From Stromatinia cepivora (Eukaryota; Ascomycota; Leotiomycetes; Helotiales; Sclerotiniaceae): a stretch of 64,000 bases of DNA. The stretch covers positions 124,001 to 188,000 of the forward strand of contig RCTD01000035.1 in the NCBI GenBank assembly GCA_014898415.1, read 5' to 3'. Made by a program: the position numbers and the translations under genes. Under the pieces are notes generated by a model. That model made no database searches. It saw only the letters and a list, made by a program, of their open reading frames with translations, and was not told the DNA's origin. This document shows, piece by piece, positions 59,424-64,000 of the stretch. Position 1 is the first letter of the stretch, and each line of letters starts with the position of its first letter.

Positions 59424-61730
59424 AAACGGTCTATCAATTTTACCGCTGTCGTCCAAACGTGGGGATCGTAATAAGGTTGCGTCTTGGTACGGGAAAGCCC
59501 ACATGTGAAGATGCGATGCCGCATATCAAAACGAATCATGAACGCGATATGGGTTGGGATCAAGGCTGCTCTTCCGAGTACCAATGACGAGGAACACGTG
59601 AACAAACAATATATTCCGAGGCATTAAGGATTTGTACATCGGGCGTCTGATACAATGTGTCAAGGTCCTGATTACACATGGACGGTTTCATCCTCCATCG
59701 ACCATCCGATAAAAGTAGCCAATTCAAAAAGTTCGACAATTATTACGACTCGAATCAGGCGACGAAACTCAGGAATTACTCAATTGCAATTTCAGATTTT
59801 GCGGAGACAACTTTGGACTTCTTTTGAGTACTCCTGAGCCGCAAAGTGATTAGACGAAATTTATTATATATCTACTCATGCCTGTCAATATGAGCAATTC
59901 TCGCCCGCGAAATCAACAACAAATGGTATACCTCTTTCAATATTACCATGCCAATGGTCGAGTATTTTGTGATATCAAACAGCATGCTTATATCTTCGTA
60001 CCTTTTATGTTCCTAATTATCCGGGTTGACTATGCTAAATGCTGACCTGGACCATGACTGAAAACGCTAGCGTGAAGGGGACAGTGATCCTTTCGAGACT
60101 CAAAACTCGCCTCCATATTCGTCGATCATAGTGGAGATGAAGTGGCAGCTGTAACCGGGCGGGAAAATATAGCATAGCATTGTAAAGGTACAACAGCAGA
60201 GATACCGTAGAAAGAGATCTGAAGTAGGTAACGTAACCAGACTAATTCTCCTCATATAGAAAGGGAAGTCTTGTCCATGGGAGTATCCCCTCTCTTTTCT
60301 CTCTAGTCTTCACCATCAGACCAACCTCTCGTTTCCAGTTTTCAATTTCTTTGGCAAAGCTCCGGTAGCTTCTGCTTTTTCTTTAATTGCCTTGTTTTTT
60401 TTCAGTCTCTTGTCTTTAGACCGTTGTATCTTTATACATGCATACTTAACATTATCTCTTTTTTTTTGGCATCAATTCACTTCTCATCCATCTCTCCAGC
60501 CCCGATCAGTCCTCCACCTGCACGGGCGACTTTTGACACGGCAGATATCTTAATCTTCATTCGTTGTTGTTTCTTCTCTCATTTTGGTCTCGTTTCTTCT
60601 GCACGCCGAATCACTATCACCTCCTAAAACCATATCACCAGACTTTGGGGTCCTACACTTTCAACTTTTTCCACGGAGGAAGGTCGCAACGAGCTGTCGA
60701 GACGCAGGATATATCACACACAGAGAAAGAAGCTTGGTTGTTCGGATACCATACTATAATAAGGTGAGTCTATTTAATTCATTTGTGGAGTTAAGACGGG
60801 ATGGGGTTGCACTCCGTACATATCCGGATTGATATCCATCATCTTCTATGTGTGGGGTAGAACAACATTGAAGATTGATGAAGATTGATGAAGATTAGGA
60901 TTGGTGGAACGATATATTAATCGAGGGGCTAATTGGATTTTGAAATTGAAGAAGGCTGACTTTTGTGTATAGTGAGGAATATCTTCCTTTCTTGGCAAGA
61001 TTTGTGCTACTCGGAATTGAGCATTAATTTGTTACATCCGCATGAGATCAGAAATCACCTCGAGAGATAAAATTTTATAATACGGAGTATATCCCCATCT
61101 TTCGAAAAATCGGTATTACCGTACACCTACCTGAGCACGCACTTGTTACCTTCGCTACACCCGAAATTGGAAATCAAATCTTTTAGGAACAAAACACGGT
61201 GGATTATATTATTTGCTTCTTTCATCATTCCGTCTGTGCTACCAAAGAAACTCGAATCCACAACAAGTCTCCGTAACTGAAAGCAACAATTTTGAAGGAA
61301 ACCCCTCCTCTCTCAGCCCCTGTTTGGTGCATTGTTCCTCTTTTCAGGATAGAAAAGAAAAGGAGAGAAAAGCAAAGAAAAGAAAAGCAAAGCAAAGCAA
61401 AGAAAAGCAAAGCAAAGAAAAGAAAAGAAAAGAGACGAGTTGCGTCAGAAGGAGTATTGATTACTTTTCTCACCATCTCCTTCTTCTCCTTTTGGGTAAT
61501 TTTCAACTGTGCATTGCATTACCTATCTGCGATCTCCAGCTATTTATCAATTATTACCTTGTCCTCTCCACCCCAAACTATTATTATCGATTGGTTTCAG
61601 AGAATCCTTGTATTATCCAATTATATTTGAGTTTTCATCGGTATTTTATGACAAATTTGTCCGGCTCCCGATCTCCGACGGAAAAAAAAAAGACTAGAAC
61701 ACCGAAAGTGATTTGGCGTCATCATCCACA
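59424..61730. promoter_or_regulatory. Long upstream region and leader of the NAD kinase gene
   Basis: The first part is the rrp46 3' flank. From about 60300 the sequence is pyrimidine-rich, typical of fungal leaders; a GTGAGT after AATAAG at about 60763 looks like a donor of a 5'-UTR intron. A purine repeat lies at 61351-61433 and TACGGAGTA at 61081-61089. No further gene is supported. Confidence 0.5.
61351..61433. repeat. Purine tandem repeat, AAAGA/AAAGC units
   Basis: About 83 bp of imperfect AAAAG and AAAGC pentamers, about 300 bp upstream of the NAD kinase ATG and probably in its leader. Confidence 0.9.
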
Positions 61731-63587
61731 ATGTCCGGCATTCGCTCTCCTACTTCGATTCATCCTGCTCTTACTAAGCCCAACGATCCTCCACAACCTC
61801 CTCAAACAGTATTCGATGAAGCTGTTACACCTTCAGCTACGGCACAATCCTTTTTAGGATCCAATGGCATGAACTCAAAACTTAAGACCGGGGACAATCT
61901 CCGACGTGAACAGGGCGTCCAAGTTGGTTCTCTAAATGCCATCCAGACCAACTTCCCAGATAATGATCTATCCGAGTCATCCACTGACGCATCTGCAACA
62001 TTTTCTGCTGCAACAACTCTAGGAAGTGACTGGGCTTCTGTTCCATCATCACCGGTATTTCCTACTCGGGCTTCCCGAACTTTCCATAATCACAGCAAAA
62101 ACGCTCTATCCATTGACGCTGTACCCCGTCAGACTATTATGAAAGCATTGGCTTCTTCAAGAAGAGAACATAATCCACAAGACCTTTCTTTAGCAAATAT
62201 GAGATCACCACACACGGAGAGACCGGATACTGCCTCGTCGCAGAAACTCAATGCGGCATTGTCGGACTTGGCACAGCGAAATACTCCTGCTACAGCTCGA
62301 TTTCCCTCTTTGCAATCCCCATGTTTTTACCATCAACGATTCGACGATGCAGTTAATATCGAAAAAGTTCTCGAAGAGATCAACGGAGATGAATCAATGT
62401 CACATTCTCGACTCATGGCAACGGCTACTGGTGTGCGAGAAGTTTCCAAGCAATTACAAAGACGTCCAATCAAGAGAGCCGTGCACAATGTTATGATTGT
62501 TACAAAGGCTAGAGATAATCAGTTGGTTAACTTGACCAAGGATTTGGCGATTTGGCTCATGAGCACTCCAAGATATGGCTCAGACCTTGGTGTTAATGTT
62601 TATGTTGATGCGAAATTGCGCAACTCGAAGCGTTTTGGAGCAGCAGCATTGGTTGAATCACAACCTCGATTTCAACATCTCTTGAAATATTGGTCACCAG
62701 ATCTTTGCTGGAGCCAACCGGAGAAATTTGATCTTGTCCTCACTCTTGGTGGTGATGGTACTGTTTTATTTACTTCTTGGCTCTTCCAACGTATTGTTCC
62801 ACCGATTTTATCATTCAGTCTGGGTAGTTTAGGCTTTTTGACTGGATTCGAATATGATCGATTCAAGGAACATTTAAACAAGGTTATGGGAGAGGAAGGT
62901 ATGCGAGTTAACCTTCGTATGCGCTTCACATGTACAATTTATCGGGATGGAAAGGAACAAGGTCACGAGGCGTTAGAAGGCGAACAATTTGAGGTTCTCA
63001 ACGAACTCGTTATCGATCGAGGACCATCTTCTTACATCTCTAACCTTGAGTTATATGGCGACAATGAACTCTTGACCGTTGTCCAAGCCGATGGATGTAT
63101 CTTCTCAACCCCTACTGGCTCAACCGCATACTCATTATCTGCTGGTGGCTCTTTGGTCCACCCAGATATTCCTGCCATTCTCCTCACGCCAATTTGCCCT
63201 CATACTCTTTCCTTCCGCCCAATGATTCTCTCAGATACACTTTTACTTCGAGTATCTATTCCACGTAACTCCAGAGCTACCGCTTATTGCTCATTCGATG
63301 GAAAAGGACGTGTTGAGTTGAAACAAGGTGATCATGTCACCATTGCCGCTTCACAGTACCCATTCCCAACTGTCGTCAGCTCTCCCTCAGAGTGGTTCGA
63401 TAGTGTATCCAGAACTCTTAGATGGAACACTCGCGGTGCCATGCAGAAAGCTTGGGATGGTACGGAAGAAGACAAAGAAGAAGAAGTAGAATGGGATATC
63501 GATACTGATTCGGCTTGTTATGGCAGCGAAGAAAGTAGTCTCAGTGCAAGTCCATTGAGAAGACAAATGAGCATGCTTGGCATGTGA
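61731..63587 (+). CDS. ATP-NAD kinase
   Basis: Phosphorylates NAD+ (or NADH) to NADP(H). Single exon of 618 residues from ATG 61731; the frame extends upstream only from a TTG. The N-terminal about 200 residues are Ser/Thr-rich and variable. The kinase domain has GGDGT at 340-344 with LGSLGFLTGF following, NELVIDRGPSSYISNLELYG, VVQADGCIFSTPTGSTAYSLSAGG (TPTGSTAY at 460-467), and a C-terminal FRPMILSD. These are the hallmark active-site motifs of the family. The tail is acidic (EEDKEEEVEWDIDTD) and ends with RRQMSMLGM, a possible 14-3-3-like basic-Ser site (inference). No mitochondrial presequence is evident, so a cytosolic Utr1-type enzyme is more likely than Pos5-type. Confidence 0.95.
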   Translation: MSGIRSPTSIHPALTKPNDPPQPPQTVFDEAVTPSATAQSFLGSNGMNSKLKTGDNLRREQGVQVGSLNAIQTNFPDNDLSESSTDASATFSAATTLGSDWASVPSSPVFPTRASRTFHNHSKNALSIDAVPRQTIMKALASSRREHNPQDLSLANMRSPHTERPDTASSQKLNAALSDLAQRNTPATARFPSLQSPCFYHQRFDDAVNIEKVLEEINGDESMSHSRLMATATGVREVSKQLQRRPIKRAVHNVMIVTKARDNQLVNLTKDLAIWLMSTPRYGSDLGVNVYVDAKLRNSKRFGAAALVESQPRFQHLLKYWSPDLCWSQPEKFDLVLTLGGDGTVLFTSWLFQRIVPPILSFSLGSLGFLTGFEYDRFKEHLNKVMGEEGMRVNLRMRFTCTIYRDGKEQGHEALEGEQFEVLNELVIDRGPSSYISNLELYGDNELLTVVQADGCIFSTPTGSTAYSLSAGGSLVHPDIPAILLTPICPHTLSFRPMILSDTLLLRVSIPRNSRATAYCSFDGKGRVELKQGDHVTIAASQYPFPTVVSSPSEWFDSVSRTLRWNTRGAMQKAWDGTEEDKEEEVEWDIDTDSACYGSEESSLSASPLRRQMSMLGM

Positions 63588-64000
63588 ATGTGCCTGTCTG
63601 ATTTTAATTGTGCTCTCTGGGTACAAATGGTTTCATTATACACGCCACCTTCCCGTCGCCACCCACCACACATATACGGCGCATTACAAGATCTATAACT
63701 ACGTGTTGTATTACTTAATACCCTTTTTTTACATTCAGTCCAACATCAACAAGATCTGATGCGGACATTTTACTATTAGAACTTGAAGGCTGGCGTTGGT
63801 TTTATAAATTAAGCGAATGGGCGTCTTGAGGTTTTAGAGGGAAATAAAGAGGATAAATAGTAGTGGCTATGTAGGTAGCTCCGAACTGAACTAGATACGA
63901 ATATCATGACTTTTGCTGGCCAGAATTGTCAGCTGATAGATTACTTATATACATTTTTTTTGGATTTGTTTTGCTGTTGATGCTGTTGCTTTTGTGATTG
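63588..64000. other. 3' flank of NAD kinase gene
   Basis: Trailer and intergenic sequence up to the window edge. AT-rich; no further gene start is seen. Confidence 0.55.

Overview
The window is nuclear DNA from a filamentous ascomycete, most likely a Leotiomycete of the Botrytis/Sclerotinia type. This rests on small GT-AG introns of about 50-160 bp, AT-rich and very long intergenic spaces, Zn2Cys6 and C2H2 regulators, a Kex2-processed repeat protein, a GPI-tailed Cu-only superoxide dismutase and an Hst2-type sirtuin. The genus is an inference; no rRNA, tRNA or mitochondrial sequence is present to fix it.

Layout. (1) 1-9.8 kb: the 3' part of a sedolisin (S53) protease, a 695-residue pseudokinase-like protein (minus), an Hst2-type sirtuin (minus, two exons) and a five-exon seven-transmembrane protein (plus). 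(2) 9.8-21 kb: about 11 kb with no supportable gene, ending at a Zn2Cys6 transcription factor (21.0-22.6 kb). (3) 23.6-29 kb: a DUF202 membrane protein interrupted by one in-frame TGA, then mostly featureless, possibly decayed sequence. (4) 28.9-31 kb: a three-exon PLP-dependent protein resembling the N-terminal half of molybdenum-cofactor sulfurase. (5) 33.4-36.3 kb: a secreted precursor made of about twelve Kex2-type peptide repeats with a GPI-like tail, then the tiny three-exon gene for V-ATPase subunit f. (6) 39.3-44.7 kb: a Cu-only superoxide dismutase, a 540-bp MITE and a five-exon hexose transporter. (7) 45.9-49.5 kb: a 1219-residue C2H2 protein. (8) 49.5-56 kb: a gene-poor stretch with a perfect 9 x 9 bp minisatellite and a protein-kinase relic. 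(9) 57-63.6 kb: housekeeping genes, namely the PP2A activator Rrd2 and the exosome subunit Rrp46 (divergent, sharing a 293-bp promoter) and an NAD kinase.

There is no biosynthetic cluster in the strict sense; genes are mostly independent transcription units. The most unusual item is the Kex2-repeat precursor at 33.4-34.4 kb, which would release a family of short peptides close to D-x-P-I-N-L-V-Q-L-P-E. No DUF3328/UstYa partner, expected for a dikaritin-type cyclic peptide pathway, is visible. Exon models were built by hand from frame continuity, splice consensus and family motifs; several proteins (sirtuin C-terminus, V-ATPase subunit f, transporter C-terminus) only appear after splicing.
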